Notes: generated by a model not told the origin, from the letters alone. A DNA stretch of 64,000 nt from Convivina intestini (GCF_003096575.1 NZ_QEKT01000001.1:378102-442101), one strand, 5' to 3'. Shown: positions 53,697-63,680, counted from the first letter of the stretch. A program made the numbers and translations.

Positions 53697-56600
53697 AGAT
53701 AGAACCTCTTGCCTGTGCTTTTAACTGGATGTCTTGGTTTTGAAGCATCTTAATTTTTGGATAAGTTGCTTGAGCAATCTGACCACTATCTAGTTCAATC
53801 GTAAGGTTCACATCCCCAGATAGATCAACGTTACCGCCATTAGTGGTATGTGTATTATTTGCACTAGCCACTACTGGTTGATATCCAACACCATTCATAC
53901 CAGTTTTAACACCATCAATTACTTTAGATAGCTTGGCACTAAAGCTATTAGGCTGCTTAGCTGCTGTCTCTCTGATTGAACCGATGATCGTGCGGTCGGC
54001 ACTATCACGATTAGGATTAGTTACCCATTCATCTTCGCCGGGCACTTCACCAACAATTCCCACGCCATTAGTGCGCCCACCATTAGCATATCCATGTCCT
54101 TCACCAATAAATGACATGCCTTCGCCATAACGTGCCTTAATATAGGAAATTGCTGAAAGTAAGTTATCATATCCGTTGAAAATATCGCCATGTCCCGGCA
54201 GAGCAAAAGCGTTGAATGTACTCCGCTTAGTTTGCATCAATCCAATAGCTGGACCAGAACCATCTCCATCTGGGTCAGCACCAGGCTGTGTTATCTTCTC
54301 GTTCCCGCCGGACTCCGTTTGAATTTGGCGTAAAATCTTTTCAACAGCCCAGTCCGCCGTTGGCATTCCTGTAGCAGCAAGCGCATCCTTGACTTGACTG
54401 CGCCAACGTTCAACACCAGCACCACCAGGAGCAGAGCGAGACATGCTCTTTTTGACTTCTTCCAGGCCTTTTTTAAACCAATCAGCAATCGGATTGTAGA
54501 GGTTATCCCATACACCATGGGCCATATCACCAAAGTTATGCAGGCCAGAATACATACCATCAGTGGCCTTAGTAATCATATTGACTACATTCTTAAGTGG
54601 GTCTTTTAGGAAACTAGTAACAGCTTCAAACTTATCACCAATCCAGCTAGATACATTGTTCAATGCACCTTTACCCCAGTCAATGAGTCCACCAACAACA
54701 CCGCCATTGGCATACTTTTGAATACCAGCCATGCCCATGATTTGTTTGGTTTCTTCCCCGTTATAAACGCGGGTACCCTTTGGCAATGGTAATACATGGT
54801 TACGTTGGTTAGACATCTTTAGTTCACCATTAGGGAACTGTAGTAGCTCCTTCCAATTAGAACCACCACCATCATTAATCATTGCCATTTGGCCATCTTC
54901 ACCACCAACAGTTCCACCACTTGCGAACTTAACGTGTCCTAGATGATGAATACTCGTTTCATGACCAGTAAAGAATTTCCATACTGAATCAATCGCATCA
55001 ACACCAGCATTAATAATATCTAACACGCCATTCATTCCATCTGAAGCGAATCCTTTAATATCTTTCCAAATAGATCCAAAGAAGTCAGAGAACGAACGCC
55101 ACATACTATTCCAGACTTTACCAATGCTATCTAGCACACTTGAAATAGTGTCATGAACACCATTAATCGCATCACTACCAGTCTTGGAAATCCATTTCCA
55201 AATACCACCAAAGAATGAACTGATAGCATTCCAAACATTATCCCAAGTTTTTTGAATAACCTTTACAGTATCGTTAATGACATCCCCAAACCATTCAATA
55301 ATCGGCTTGAAGAATTTTACCAGCCCATTCCAAATTGACTTAAACAGATTAGTGATAGTATTCCAAATTAGATCCCATCCCTTTTGGATACCTTTAATTT
55401 CATTATCAATCGCTTTCCCAAGCCATTTAATGATTGGTGTAAAGAATTTAACTAGTCCATTCCATACAGACGTGAACACGTCCGTAATGACTTTCCAACC
55501 GGCTTTCCATGCTTTTTGGGTAGTTTTAAACCAGTTTGATATGACCTTACTAATTGCTTTAAAAGCAGATGTAACTAACTTAGCGATTGGTTTAAATACT
55601 GGTTCAAACGCTTTCAATAACGCCTTTCCAAACAAAACAACTACACCAACTGCGAGCAACAAGCCATATAGCAAAACTGTTCCAATGCCTTTCGCTAAGT
55701 TACCAACAAACTTCGTAAAAGTATTCCAACCTTTTACAAATCCTTTTGTTAGTCCTGAAAAGAATTTACCAACAGCACTAGCACCACTACCTATTGCTTT
55801 TCCGATGTTGCTAAATGCCTTCTTGGCATCCTTAACCAGTCCGTCTACAAACTTTTTAAAGCCAGTATTGTGCTTATAAAGTAAAGCAAATCCGCCAGCA
55901 ATTGGATTAACAATAAATAATAGTATTTCTTTCCAGTCATTTTTAAAGAAATCAACGACCGAATTAAACGCTTTAACTGCAAATTTAGCAAAGCCGTCGA
56001 CAGCTTCTCTAAATGGTTTGAAGTGCTTATACGCTTCATATAAGGCTAATCCGACTGCCGCAATAGCTAGGGCAATTAGACCCCATGGGCCAGAAACAGC
56101 CCAAGAAAGAATTGATGTTATTTTCAACACTTCATTCATTTCTTTCAAGGCCTTAACAAAATCAGTGACCTTAGATGCTACAAACAATCCACCGAGGATA
56201 CCACCAATAACTTTAATCGTTTCTTTGTGTTTAGAGAAAGCGCTCAAGGCATCTGCCACACTTTTAAGAGGATCTTTAGAACTTTTTGAGTTACCTGTTA
56301 ATAGATTAAAACCGTCAGCTATTCCTTCGATAACTCCTTTAGCAGCAGAAAATGCACCATCAGCTAGCGCTCCTGCTATATCTTTGATTGCTCCAAATAG
56401 TTTTCCTAAGTCTTTTTGATGATCTGCGATATATTTAAAAGCGTTCCCTAATGTCTTACCAGCTTGTTTTCCAAAGTCTTTCATTGTTCCAGATGAGCCT
56501 TTAATTGCTTTGGTCATCATATCAAAACCTTGAGATAAACCACCCTTTTGTAAGCCATCTAACATATCAGCTAATACTCGCGTAAAAGCCGTCTTCATGT

Positions 56601-57624
56601 TAGCCATACTAGTCTGAATACCACCAGTCGAATCCTTGGCAATCTTCTGTAGGGAGGCCATGCCACCCCCACCTTTTTGATCAAGCTGAACCAAGGCATC
56701 TTGGAAATCTTTAGCCGATATCTTACCAGTAGACATACCATCTTTTAATTCTCCGGCCGTCTTACCCATAATCTTAGCTAGAGAATTTAAAGCAGGTCCC
56801 ATACCAGCATTAATCATGGAGTTCCAGGTAGCTGCATCTACTTTTCCGTTAGAAAACGACTGAGATAACTGGATAACTGCTTCGTTAACTTGGTTAGCAT
56901 TTCCGCCAAATCCCAAGATACTATCGTTGATCGCCCTAAACACTTTAGTAGCGCCACCAATATCATTATTCATTGAAGCAGTGAGCAATTGTTGACCTTT
57001 GACCGCTTCATCTAATGAAGTTGGTAAGCCGTCGATGGCCTTTTGTAAATCCTTATTGGCTTGAGCGGCATCTTCGGCTTTAACGCCCATATTTTCATAA
57101 GCTCGGGTAGAATTATTCAAGGTATCAACACGACTAATAGCGCCATCAAGCGAACCTTTAATCAAACCAATTCCAACATCAAAAGCTTTAAAGGCCATAT
57201 TACCGATAAAAGTACCCTGAATAACTTCTTTCAAGGTGCCGAACTTCTTTTCGGTGTTAACAGCTTCCTGCTGGATATTACGCATTTTAGGACTTGCGTT
57301 GTCATTTAATTCAACCTGTGAAGCCACCTTTGATGGTATCTTACGCAACTCTTTAGTAAAATCAATTACTTCACCTTTTTCAGCACGGGCTAGAAGTTCC
57401 GTTTGTTGTTTTTTAGGCAATTCATTTAATAACTGCTTGAAATTTTCTATCCCTTGCTTTTTAGCCTGCGCATCTAATTTAGCAACAATAGGCTCATCGA
57501 AAGGTTTTTTAGCACTTTTATAGCCCTCTGCTCCGGCATCAGCAGCTTTCTGCTTGAACTTGTCAAACTGCGGTCCTGTCTGGTCATTGAGTAAAAAATC
57601 AATTGTGATACTTCCATCTGCCAT
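53683..57624 (-). CDS. Tape measure protein with lytic transglycosylase domain
   Basis: 1,313 residues, sets tail length. The N-terminal tape-measure domain (about 100-330) includes the conserved LQKAIDGLPTSLDEAVKGQQ and ALNSLAKIMGKTAGELKDGM. The centre has several hydrophobic stretches and repeated Trp/Phe/Lys blocks (WNGLVKFFxPIIxW). An SLT-type lytic transglycosylase domain lies near residues 1075-1180, with catalytic Glu in QIQTESGGN and the AIGLMQT motif. It probably locally cuts peptidoglycan during DNA entry. Confidence 0.93.
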   Translation of the reverse strand: MADGSITIDFLLNDQTGPQFDKFKQKAADAGAEGYKSAKKPFDEPIVAKLDAQAKKQGIENFKQLLNELPKKQQTELLARAEKGEVIDFTKELRKIPSKVASQVELNDNASPKMRNIQQEAVNTEKKFGTLKEVIQGTFIGNMAFKAFDVGIGLIKGSLDGAISRVDTLNNSTRAYENMGVKAEDAAQANKDLQKAIDGLPTSLDEAVKGQQLLTASMNNDIGGATKVFRAINDSILGFGGNANQVNEAVIQLSQSFSNGKVDAATWNSMINAGMGPALNSLAKIMGKTAGELKDGMSTGKISAKDFQDALVQLDQKGGGGMASLQKIAKDSTGGIQTSMANMKTAFTRVLADMLDGLQKGGLSQGFDMMTKAIKGSSGTMKDFGKQAGKTLGNAFKYIADHQKDLGKLFGAIKDIAGALADGAFSAAKGVIEGIADGFNLLTGNSKSSKDPLKSVADALSAFSKHKETIKVIGGILGGLFVASKVTDFVKALKEMNEVLKITSILSWAVSGPWGLIALAIAAVGLALYEAYKHFKPFREAVDGFAKFAVKAFNSVVDFFKNDWKEILLFIVNPIAGGFALLYKHNTGFKKFVDGLVKDAKKAFSNIGKAIGSGASAVGKFFSGLTKGFVKGWNTFTKFVGNLAKGIGTVLLYGLLLAVGVVVLFGKALLKAFEPVFKPIAKLVTSAFKAISKVISNWFKTTQKAWKAGWKVITDVFTSVWNGLVKFFTPIIKWLGKAIDNEIKGIQKGWDLIWNTITNLFKSIWNGLVKFFKPIIEWFGDVINDTVKVIQKTWDNVWNAISSFFGGIWKWISKTGSDAINGVHDTISSVLDSIGKVWNSMWRSFSDFFGSIWKDIKGFASDGMNGVLDIINAGVDAIDSVWKFFTGHETSIHHLGHVKFASGGTVGGEDGQMAMINDGGGSNWKELLQFPNGELKMSNQRNHVLPLPKGTRVYNGEETKQIMGMAGIQKYANGGVVGGLIDWGKGALNNVSSWIGDKFEAVTSFLKDPLKNVVNMITKATDGMYSGLHNFGDMAHGVWDNLYNPIADWFKKGLEEVKKSMSRSAPGGAGVERWRSQVKDALAATGMPTADWAVEKILRQIQTESGGNEKITQPGADPDGDGSGPAIGLMQTKRSTFNAFALPGHGDIFNGYDNLLSAISYIKARYGEGMSFIGEGHGYANGGRTNGVGIVGEVPGEDEWVTNPNRDSADRTIIGSIRETAAKQPNSFSAKLSKVIDGVKTGMNGVGYQPVVASANNTHTTNGGNVDLSGDVNLTIELDSGQIAQATYPKIKMLQNQDIQLKAQARGSIYGNY

Positions 57625-57644
57625 TTATTTACCTCCTTTCCTAT

Positions 57645-58283
57645 TTACTTTGCATCGTTGAACATGCTTGCAAATACTGACTGTGCATCCCCTGAGAACT
57701 TATCAGCGTCATCATCTTCTTCAAGGTGGCGCACCTTATCCAATTGAAAGTAATCCTTCATCTCGGCCGCATGACTTAGCCCCTCTGGATTATCCTTATA
57801 ACCATTTAATTCATCATTACGATAAGCACGTATCTGTTGAATAGGTGTTTCAGAATTAAGGTTTTTAAACAGTGCTATAAACACATCCCAGTGCATATGA
57901 CCCAGCTCTTGAATTAAATCAATATTGTATTGCTGACGAAATGAAGCATAAATAGCACCCGCATCTTGCTCAAAATCAAAGTCAGGGATCGGCGCAGCAC
58001 CTTCTTGTTCGTCATCATCACTAGCATTAGCATGCCCATAGGGGTTCTGATAGAGGTATTTAAACAAGTCGGCGATTATCTGAGCTTTAATGCTTTCGTC
58101 CTGATATGGAAAGTCGTCAATTATCAACAAGTCAAAACATTTGTTCGCCTTTTCAGCATCACTAAGCTGCTCATCTTCAATCACACTAAAAGCCTGAATG
58201 ACCACATCAAAAGCTAAATTAATTCGGTAAACATTACCGTTAAATTCAATTGTTGATTCAGGTTTTTTGGTGAACGAAAACAT
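57645..58283 (-). CDS. Gp15-family phage tail assembly protein
   Basis: 212 residues. It starts FSFTKKPESTIEFNGNVYRINLAFDVVIQ, the Gp15 family N-terminus, with acidic clusters in the middle. These proteins lie just before the tape measure and act as tail-assembly chaperones (inference from position). It overlaps the upstream gene by one base (TAATG). Confidence 0.8.
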   Translation of the reverse strand: MFSFTKKPESTIEFNGNVYRINLAFDVVIQAFSVIEDEQLSDAEKANKCFDLLIIDDFPYQDESIKAQIIADLFKYLYQNPYGHANASDDDEQEGAAPIPDFDFEQDAGAIYASFRQQYNIDLIQELGHMHWDVFIALFKNLNSETPIQQIRAYRNDELNGYKDNPEGLSHAAEMKDYFQLDKVRHLEEDDDADKFSGDAQSVFASMFNDAK

Positions 58284-58687
58284 TACTTGCCTTTCTTGTT
58301 GTTTTGACGACGTTCTTGGCGGTTGTTTTCGACTTCGTCATCGTTACCAGCCTTGAAGAAAATACCAGCTAGCCTGCCTAGGTTGTAATCACGTCCACCA
58401 GTTGCTTCTAAAATGAACTTTGCATCTTCCGGACTAAATAACGCTTTGATGTAATCAGTAGCCAAACGTGACGCTTTCTCAGACGATTCGTTACTCAACT
58501 TCTTCTTAGCCTCAACATTTAACTCATCAGCTTGTTTTGAAGTCATCTTTTTTTCAAGCTCGTTAATGTCAATCATCAAGTTGCTGAACTGTTTATCAAT
58601 TTCAGGCGTGTAAGTAGCCTTTAACTTGCGCCCTTTTAGCACAAATTCCTGCGTGTTAATCAATAAATTAGTAATCTGAATAGCCAT
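58283..58687 (-). CDS. Phage tail assembly chaperone candidate
   Basis: 134 residues, mostly helical with a basic C-terminus (RQERRQNNKKGK). It lies between the tail tube and Gp15 genes, the usual place of the first chaperone. No slippery heptamer for a programmed -1 frameshift is visible at its end; the next gene begins by a one-base stop-start overlap instead. Confidence 0.7.
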   Translation of the reverse strand: MAIQITNLLINTQEFVLKGRKLKATYTPEIDKQFSNLMIDINELEKKMTSKQADELNVEAKKKLSNESSEKASRLATDYIKALFSPEDAKFILEATGGRDYNLGRLAGIFFKAGNDDEVENNRQERRQNNKKGK

Positions 58688-58764
58688 GTATATTCTCCTA
58701 TGTAATTCGTTTGCATGGGCTTCTCACCCCGTTTGGACGTTTTAAGCCGTCGTCGCTAGATCAA

Positions 58765-59250
58765 TTAGTGAGTGCCAGTATCTCCGGTAGTTACCGTACC
58801 AGCATTGCTAACTCGTTGTGGCTTGCCATTGGCAGCCAAGGTGAAGCTAAATGTTTGCTTAACGTTAGCAGCGCCACCGAAAGGTACAACGGCAACCAAA
58901 GTAGCAACGAACTGCACGATGTTCCCCTGTGGGTCAGTCCAACGTGCCAAAGTGCGCAATGTATCACCAACTGCAATAAACTTAGACGCAACATAGTCTT
59001 GCGCGGGGTCACCAAACTTACGATGCCCAGCAATTGCAAACTGAATGGCCTTACCAGTTACATCGTGATCGGCGAATCCTTCGCCATCGTAATAGGCGGT
59101 TGTATCTGCCGTTTCAGAAGCTGACGGTGTAATCGTTGTAATACCCGTTGCCAGTCGTCCCCACTTAGCCTTTGATACATCATCAAGTGAATTATTCCCA
59201 TTTAGGTCAATCTCTAACTTGTTGACCCAGTTTTCTTGAAATTCTGCCAT
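58765..59250 (-). CDS. Major tail (tube) protein
   Basis: 161 residues. The pattern AEFQENWVNKLEIDLNG..W.RLATGITTITPSASETADTTAYYDGEG is typical of siphovirus tube proteins, and the C-terminal half is beta-rich. Located between the minor capsid/terminator genes and the chaperones. Confidence 0.88.
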   Translation of the reverse strand: MAEFQENWVNKLEIDLNGNNSLDDVSKAKWGRLATGITTITPSASETADTTAYYDGEGFADHDVTGKAIQFAIAGHRKFGDPAQDYVASKFIAVGDTLRTLARWTDPQGNIVQFVATLVAVVPFGGAANVKQTFSFTLAANGKPQRVSNAGTVTTGDTGTH

Positions 59251-59657
59251 TAATTCAAATCTCCTTGTGTTCTTTTAGCCGTGATTTGCACGGAAAAATC
59301 CAATAAAAAAAGGCTTTTATTCTGCACATCAACCATTGATAGAAACGGTTGAGGCTGAATATCTAGCCTTTCGACGGTATAGGTACCGTCAGTATCTAAT
59401 TTAGTTAAGTTATCTAGGTAATTGCTGATTGACCACATCACACTATCGCCTTGGCCAAGACTATTAGTAGAAAGTGCCACCTCGAATGGCATTTCCTTTA
59501 GTTGAGTACCATCATAATCGGCGCTGATTACCTTTGACCCTGGTTGAGCGTAGATAGCGAACGGTTTCGTTTCCGAAATATAGCCAAGCATCAATTTGCC
59601 TGGTAATTGCTTGACGTTATCGTTGATAGACTTTGCTAAACATTCTAGTAAATCCAC
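59250..59657 (-). CDS. Tail terminator/minor capsid protein 3-like
   Basis: 135 residues matching the Minor_capsid_3 type: GKLMLGYISETKPFAIYAQPG near residue 20, then VALSTNSLGQGDSVMW. It probably caps the tail at the neck. One-base overlaps with both neighbours indicate coupled translation. Confidence 0.78.
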   Translation of the reverse strand: MDLLECLAKSINDNVKQLPGKLMLGYISETKPFAIYAQPGSKVISADYDGTQLKEMPFEVALSTNSLGQGDSVMWSISNYLDNLTKLDTDGTYTVERLDIQPQPFLSMVDVQNKSLFLLDFSVQITAKRTQGDLN

Positions 59658-60016
59658 TATTGCATCCCCTTTCTAAAGGCATTAATCACATTGTTCATGC
59701 CTTGCTTGTCACCCTTCAGACGTAAATCCCAACGGCGACTAGTGCCAGGGGTCGTATAGTTGCGGACTCGATAGCCACCACGACCAACAAACCCGTAAAA
59801 CTGTGCTTTGGCGTATGGCGTTGTGTAAATGATTGCATCAGTGCGGTTGCTTAAATGAGCGGTGTCGCGTAAATGGTTTTGACGTTGCTTGCCAGAATAC
59901 GGAACAAAGCGGTTCATCTCTAACATTGCTTGATTAGCTGCTAGATAATTACCCCTTGAACGGCCATTTTGAAGCATTTTATTCACACCGTTTAAATCCA
60001 AATGTACGCCGGTCAT
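59657..60016 (-). CDS. Minor capsid protein 2-like head-tail connector
   Basis: 119 residues from ATG at 60014-60016 (GGAGG upstream). Contains MNRFVPYSGKQRQNHLRDTA and a YTTPYAKAQFYGF segment typical of HK97-gp10-like connector proteins. The C-terminus WDLRLKGDKQGMNNVINAF fits the Minor_capsid_2 family. It overlaps the upstream gene by ATGA. Confidence 0.78.
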   Translation of the reverse strand: MTGVHLDLNGVNKMLQNGRSRGNYLAANQAMLEMNRFVPYSGKQRQNHLRDTAHLSNRTDAIIYTTPYAKAQFYGFVGRGGYRVRNYTTPGTSRRWDLRLKGDKQGMNNVINAFRKGMQ

Positions 60017-60363
60017 AATACCTCCAGCTTGTAACTCCAAATGTCGTTGCTTAACGGGTCACGATGCTCAATGATGGTCTTAACGGTATAGTCAATTCCA
60101 TCAAAGCTAATTACATCCCCTTGGTTCGTCTTTGTTAATGTTGGCATTGGCGTAGTTATCCCGGCATATAAATAAACACTGCCATTTGCGACAACTTCAC
60201 GATTGTTATTAGTACCCGAACAAATTGTCTGGAGTTGCACCACACAATTAGCTATCGGTGTATCAATCGTGCTACCAACACCACCCCAATCGTCTGGATC
60301 ACCAGGACGCTTGTAGATAATGTTTTGGTTGCACAATGCCTTAGGTACTTTAGGTATTATCAT
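60013..60363 (-). CDS. Minor capsid protein 1-like head-tail connector
   Basis: 116 residues, small beta-barrel type with IPKVPKALCNQNIIYK at the N-terminus and GDVISFDGIDYTVKTIIEH near the C-terminus. Fits the Minor_capsid_1 or head-closure group. It overlaps both neighbours by four bases. Confidence 0.75.
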   Translation of the reverse strand: MIIPKVPKALCNQNIIYKRPGDPDDWGGVGSTIDTPIANCVVQLQTICSGTNNNREVVANGSVYLYAGITTPMPTLTKTNQGDVISFDGIDYTVKTIIEHRDPLSNDIWSYKLEVL

Positions 60364-60773
60364 AATCCACCTCGATAAAGCAATCCATGGCGCCCCAATA
60401 GCTGAATAGCTTCATCGGGGATGACCGAACCATATCCATTAGTGATGGTACCGCTTAAACCAGCACCTTGAATGTGCGTGTCACCAATTTGAACATCGGC
60501 TGTCCCGTCAGTGTTTAAACTGGCTACATTAGTAACCTGTAATTGGTTCATGAAATCAATGGTTAGACCTAATGCCTGCTTAAATGCTTTTGCCCTTGCA
60601 ATATAGGTAAATATTGACGATTTTAAATCATCATCCAAGCTATGCTTTAGCTCATAAAATCCATTAGTAACATTATCTAGCTGAATAGTGGCCTTTTTAA
60701 GCAGCTTATTAAAATCTTTCAGTTCCAAATCATCGCCAATCAGATCGTTGTATTCTACATAATTGAGGTACAT
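60360..60773 (-). CDS. Head-tail adaptor protein
   Basis: 137 residues. The helical N-terminal part (FNKLLKKATIQLDNVTNGFY) resembles gp6/DNA-packaging adaptor proteins that follow the major capsid gene. The C-terminus (PDEAIQLLGRHGLLYRGG) is typical of this group in Lactobacillus phages. The assignment rests on position and fold-type. Confidence 0.7.
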   Translation of the reverse strand: MYLNYVEYNDLIGDDLELKDFNKLLKKATIQLDNVTNGFYELKHSLDDDLKSSIFTYIARAKAFKQALGLTIDFMNQLQVTNVASLNTDGTADVQIGDTHIQGAGLSGTITNGYGSVIPDEAIQLLGRHGLLYRGGL

Positions 60774-60786
60774 ATTAACCTCCTAA

Positions 60787-61758
60787 TTACTTACCAGTGT
60801 TGTCTCCAGTTACAGGAGCTTGAGCTGGCGCTTGTGTGCTAGACTTACGCTTATTAGCTGACTTAGTTGAGTCATCAGGCACATTCTTGGTGTTCTGCTC
60901 AATATATGTTCCATCCGCATAGTTAAACGGCTTAATCACCAATAGCTTAGTGTCATCGTAAATCGCCACACCATAGATAGCATCAGCATTAAACTTGGTC
61001 AACTTATGATCCATGTCACGGCCAGTTTCAGAATTAACATTGCGCTTCAAATAAGTCTTCATAGCACCAGGCTTAGCAACAATCGCTGAACCAACAGGAA
61101 TCTTACGAGAGCGCTGGAACTGCCAACCAAGGACTCCACCAAATACACCACTGGTCAACATTGAGTCTCCCAAATCTGTTTGGCGCTCCCAATTCAAAGC
61201 GGCTGCCTTACGAACCGTATTCGCATCCTTAGGGTTGATAAAAATAACACCTTTAGCCGTATCGTCTGTCTCAACGTTTTGCTCACTAGTGTCGTCAATA
61301 AACGCATCTTCAATTTGGTCAATAAAGTCTAGCTTAGTAAAATCAACACTTCCCAAAGATAGTCGAGCCTTTGAAGCCGTGGCTACGATATCGTTATCAA
61401 TCTTAGAAGCCATCGCCATTGTGATTTGCTTCTGAGCTTGTCCAATTGGATCACCATAACCAACCAAAACAGATTCATCCGTTAACTTAACTCCTGTTCC
61501 GACCTTCTTGATGGTGAATGTGTCTGTTGAAGAAGTTAGCTTTGAATAATCAATAGCCGCCCCTTCTTCGACATCTTTAGCATCCCCAATATATTTCCAT
61601 CGTGGAACAGTTACCGTATCACCTGGACGGCCTTGCAAGGTTGTATCCATTGGCGATAACGTACTGAATTTTACCGCCTTAGGAAGTTCGGCAGAAATCA
61701 TGTCTGCCAATACCTGAGGATCAATCATTTCGCTTACTTGTGTTACATCATCTGCCAT
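60787..61758 (-). CDS. Major capsid protein (N4-gp56-like)
   Basis: 323 residues. N-terminal MIDPQVLADMISAELPKAVKFSTLSP and GRPGDTVTVPRWKYIGDAKD are typical of N4-gp56-family capsid proteins. IDNDIVATASKA and VIFINPKDANTVRK follow. A C-terminal tail rich in Lys, Ser, Ala and Pro (about 295-323) extends past the fold. Located after the scaffold gene. Confidence 0.9.
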   Translation of the reverse strand: MADDVTQVSEMIDPQVLADMISAELPKAVKFSTLSPMDTTLQGRPGDTVTVPRWKYIGDAKDVEEGAAIDYSKLTSSTDTFTIKKVGTGVKLTDESVLVGYGDPIGQAQKQITMAMASKIDNDIVATASKARLSLGSVDFTKLDFIDQIEDAFIDDTSEQNVETDDTAKGVIFINPKDANTVRKAAALNWERQTDLGDSMLTSGVFGGVLGWQFQRSRKIPVGSAIVAKPGAMKTYLKRNVNSETGRDMDHKLTKFNADAIYGVAIYDDTKLLVIKPFNYADGTYIEQNTKNVPDDSTKSANKRKSSTQAPAQAPVTGDNTGK

Positions 61759-61772
61759 ATAAAAAATTCTCC

Positions 61773-62396
61773 TTATTCAGCTTGTACAGCTTGTTCATAC
61801 CCTTCTGGGTCATTATGTTTAAACTCAACTCGTTCTTTATAGCTCATGCTACTTAGATTAGGTTTGTCGTTGTTTGAATTACTTGGATTTCCAGGAGGTG
61901 TAATTTTTACGCCTGGCTTAGTCTGCTCTGGTTCAGTGGCTTTAAACAAGAATGAATTATCATTCTTAATGCTCTCTAATTGGTCATTTAAACCAATTAG
62001 CTTTCCATCATCACCAAAGCTAACCTTATCCATATCAATTAAAGCCTTCGCGGCCTTATTATTAAGGGCTCCAGCCTTTAACAAAGCACTATCCACCTCA
62101 TAGCCTAGCTTTGTTTTAGCTAAACTATCAGCGGCTTGCTTTTGGCTATCCTTTAATTGCTGTTGTAGCTGTTCAACTTGATTAGCTGCTTCACTGTCTT
62201 TTTCAGCCGCTTTCTTGGCCTCTTCAAGTTGCTTGGTAAATTCACTAACCTGGCCGTTTAGGCCGTCGCGTTCAGCTACCACATCATTTAATTGCGCTTT
62301 AACAGCGTTTACATCTTCGCCATGTGCCTTCATCACTCCTTTCACTTGTTCATCGGTTAATCCGAGTTCTGTTAATGTTTTTGTATCAAATGCCAT
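61773..62396 (-). CDS. Capsid scaffolding protein
   Basis: 207 residues, acidic and largely coiled coil (about 30-95, NGQVSEFTKQLEEAKKAAEK), with a Pro/Asn-rich C-terminal part and short capsid-binding end. Composition and place between the minor capsid 2 and major capsid genes fit a phage scaffold of the DUF4355 type. Confidence 0.85.
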   Translation of the reverse strand: MAFDTKTLTELGLTDEQVKGVMKAHGEDVNAVKAQLNDVVAERDGLNGQVSEFTKQLEEAKKAAEKDSEAANQVEQLQQQLKDSQKQAADSLAKTKLGYEVDSALLKAGALNNKAAKALIDMDKVSFGDDGKLIGLNDQLESIKNDNSFLFKATEPEQTKPGVKITPPGNPSNSNNDKPNLSSMSYKERVEFKHNDPEGYEQAVQAE

Positions 62397-62477
62397 AATT
62401 TTCTCCTAAGCAGTTAGTTAGCGGGTCTGCTCCCGCACAGAGTTGTTATGTAGGTAGTTATAGGCTTGCCCAGGCAC

Positions 62478-62507
62478 ACAAAAAGCACCTACATCACTGT
62501 AAGTGCT
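62478..62507 (-). terminator. Hairpin between the minor capsid 2 and scaffold genes
   Basis: Minus-strand 10-bp stem AGCACTTACA/TGTAGGTGCT with a four-base loop followed by TTTTTGTG. It lies inside the late operon, so it may act as a partial terminator or processing site that raises capsid gene output downstream. Confidence 0.65.
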
Positions 62508-62537
62508 TAACAATTTTTCTTTTACATACCTTATTGT

Positions 62538-63680
62538 TCATATTGTAACCACCTTTTCACGACTATAGTCACGACCAAGCCAACTATTTTCATCAATTAG
62601 TTTTCTGATGTTAGCTTGCTGATTAGCTATTTGTGATTTAATTCTAGTAATCATATCAGTATCATCTAATTCTTGGGCTACAGCTAGCTTCTTTTTGCTA
62701 GCACGAATAGCACGTTCAATTTGGCGCTGTTTAGCTTGAACTTGAGCGTTGGCTAACGCTTTATCAGGGTTAGGAATATCACCACTATCAGGCACCGTAT
62801 TAGCTTCTGGGTCAAACGGCGTTAATGTGTGATGACAGTTAGCGCCCTGAGTACCCGCTGGTGTCCCATAGCCGTGGTTATAGATGCTATCAAAGCTATC
62901 ATCATAGTTAGGCGATCCAACAGGAACTATATTCACGACATGGCCTTGAATATAGGCACAAGCTTCACGGGATGCATGATGTGAGCTCATCAACGCTTGA
63001 CCAACACCATAGTCATTCATTCGCTTTAACCTGAGATCATTGAAAGTTTGATGAGCTGTGTTGCCAATCACTAAGCGTGAATACGTTTCTAGACTCCAAC
63101 GTCTACCTGAACTATCCACTAAATTAGTTGGTAGTCCTTTGGCCACCCACTGGTAGATATTATCGAACAACGCTCTCTCTGGCGTTTTAATACCAGTTGT
63201 AACTGCCAATGTAGATTTAGTAACGATATCTTGATAAACCTTAACGGCGGCATTCTGTGAGTCGTTGCGCGTCAGCAAAGACTGATTGACCACGTTACTT
63301 AAATCATCGTGCGCTTGCCTTGCAACTGAATGAATGATGTTTTTGGCATCTTCGCTCATCGGTGTCTCATCGCCCGTGATTTTACTTAGTTGGCCATCGA
63401 CGTCATCCACAATCTTAATCCCATTATTGGTCAGTACCTTACTAACCTCGTTAATGGACTTTCCAGCTTGCTTAGCGACTAGCTTAATTACTTCGCTATT
63501 CAACATCCCCGCATTGGATAATTGTCTTACCTGCCAATCAAGAATGTTATCAGCGTCATAATTACTAATATCAATATCTTGCAACCGATTAATAATAGTC
63601 TTGAATATCATTTGCTCAAGCAAACTAAACTCATCAACAATACGATTCGCATCGTTATTTAAGCTGTCGTGAGTGATCAT
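62538..63680 (-). CDS. Phage minor capsid protein 2 (Phage_min_cap2-like)
   Basis: 380 residues. The central block SSHHASREACAYIQGHVVN and the C-terminal motif GTQGANCHHTLTPFDPE are characteristic of the min_cap2/SPP1 gp7-like head morphogenesis group. A His/Cys-rich arrangement suggests metal binding. The C-terminus is helical (RAIRASKKKLAVAQEL). It overlaps the portal gene by four bases. Confidence 0.85.
   Translation of the reverse strand: MITHDSLNNDANRIVDEFSLLEQMIFKTIINRLQDIDISNYDADNILDWQVRQLSNAGMLNSEVIKLVAKQAGKSINEVSKVLTNNGIKIVDDVDGQLSKITGDETPMSEDAKNIIHSVARQAHDDLSNVVNQSLLTRNDSQNAAVKVYQDIVTKSTLAVTTGIKTPERALFDNIYQWVAKGLPTNLVDSSGRRWSLETYSRLVIGNTAHQTFNDLRLKRMNDYGVGQALMSSHHASREACAYIQGHVVNIVPVGSPNYDDSFDSIYNHGYGTPAGTQGANCHHTLTPFDPEANTVPDSGDIPNPDKALANAQVQAKQRQIERAIRASKKKLAVAQELDDTDMITRIKSQIANQQANIRKLIDENSWLGRDYSREKVVTI

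Noticed and set aside
58283-58300. Programmed -1 frameshift between the two tail-assembly genes
   Set aside because: Common in siphoviruses, but no slippery heptamer is visible; the genes overlap as TAATG and the second has its own ATG.
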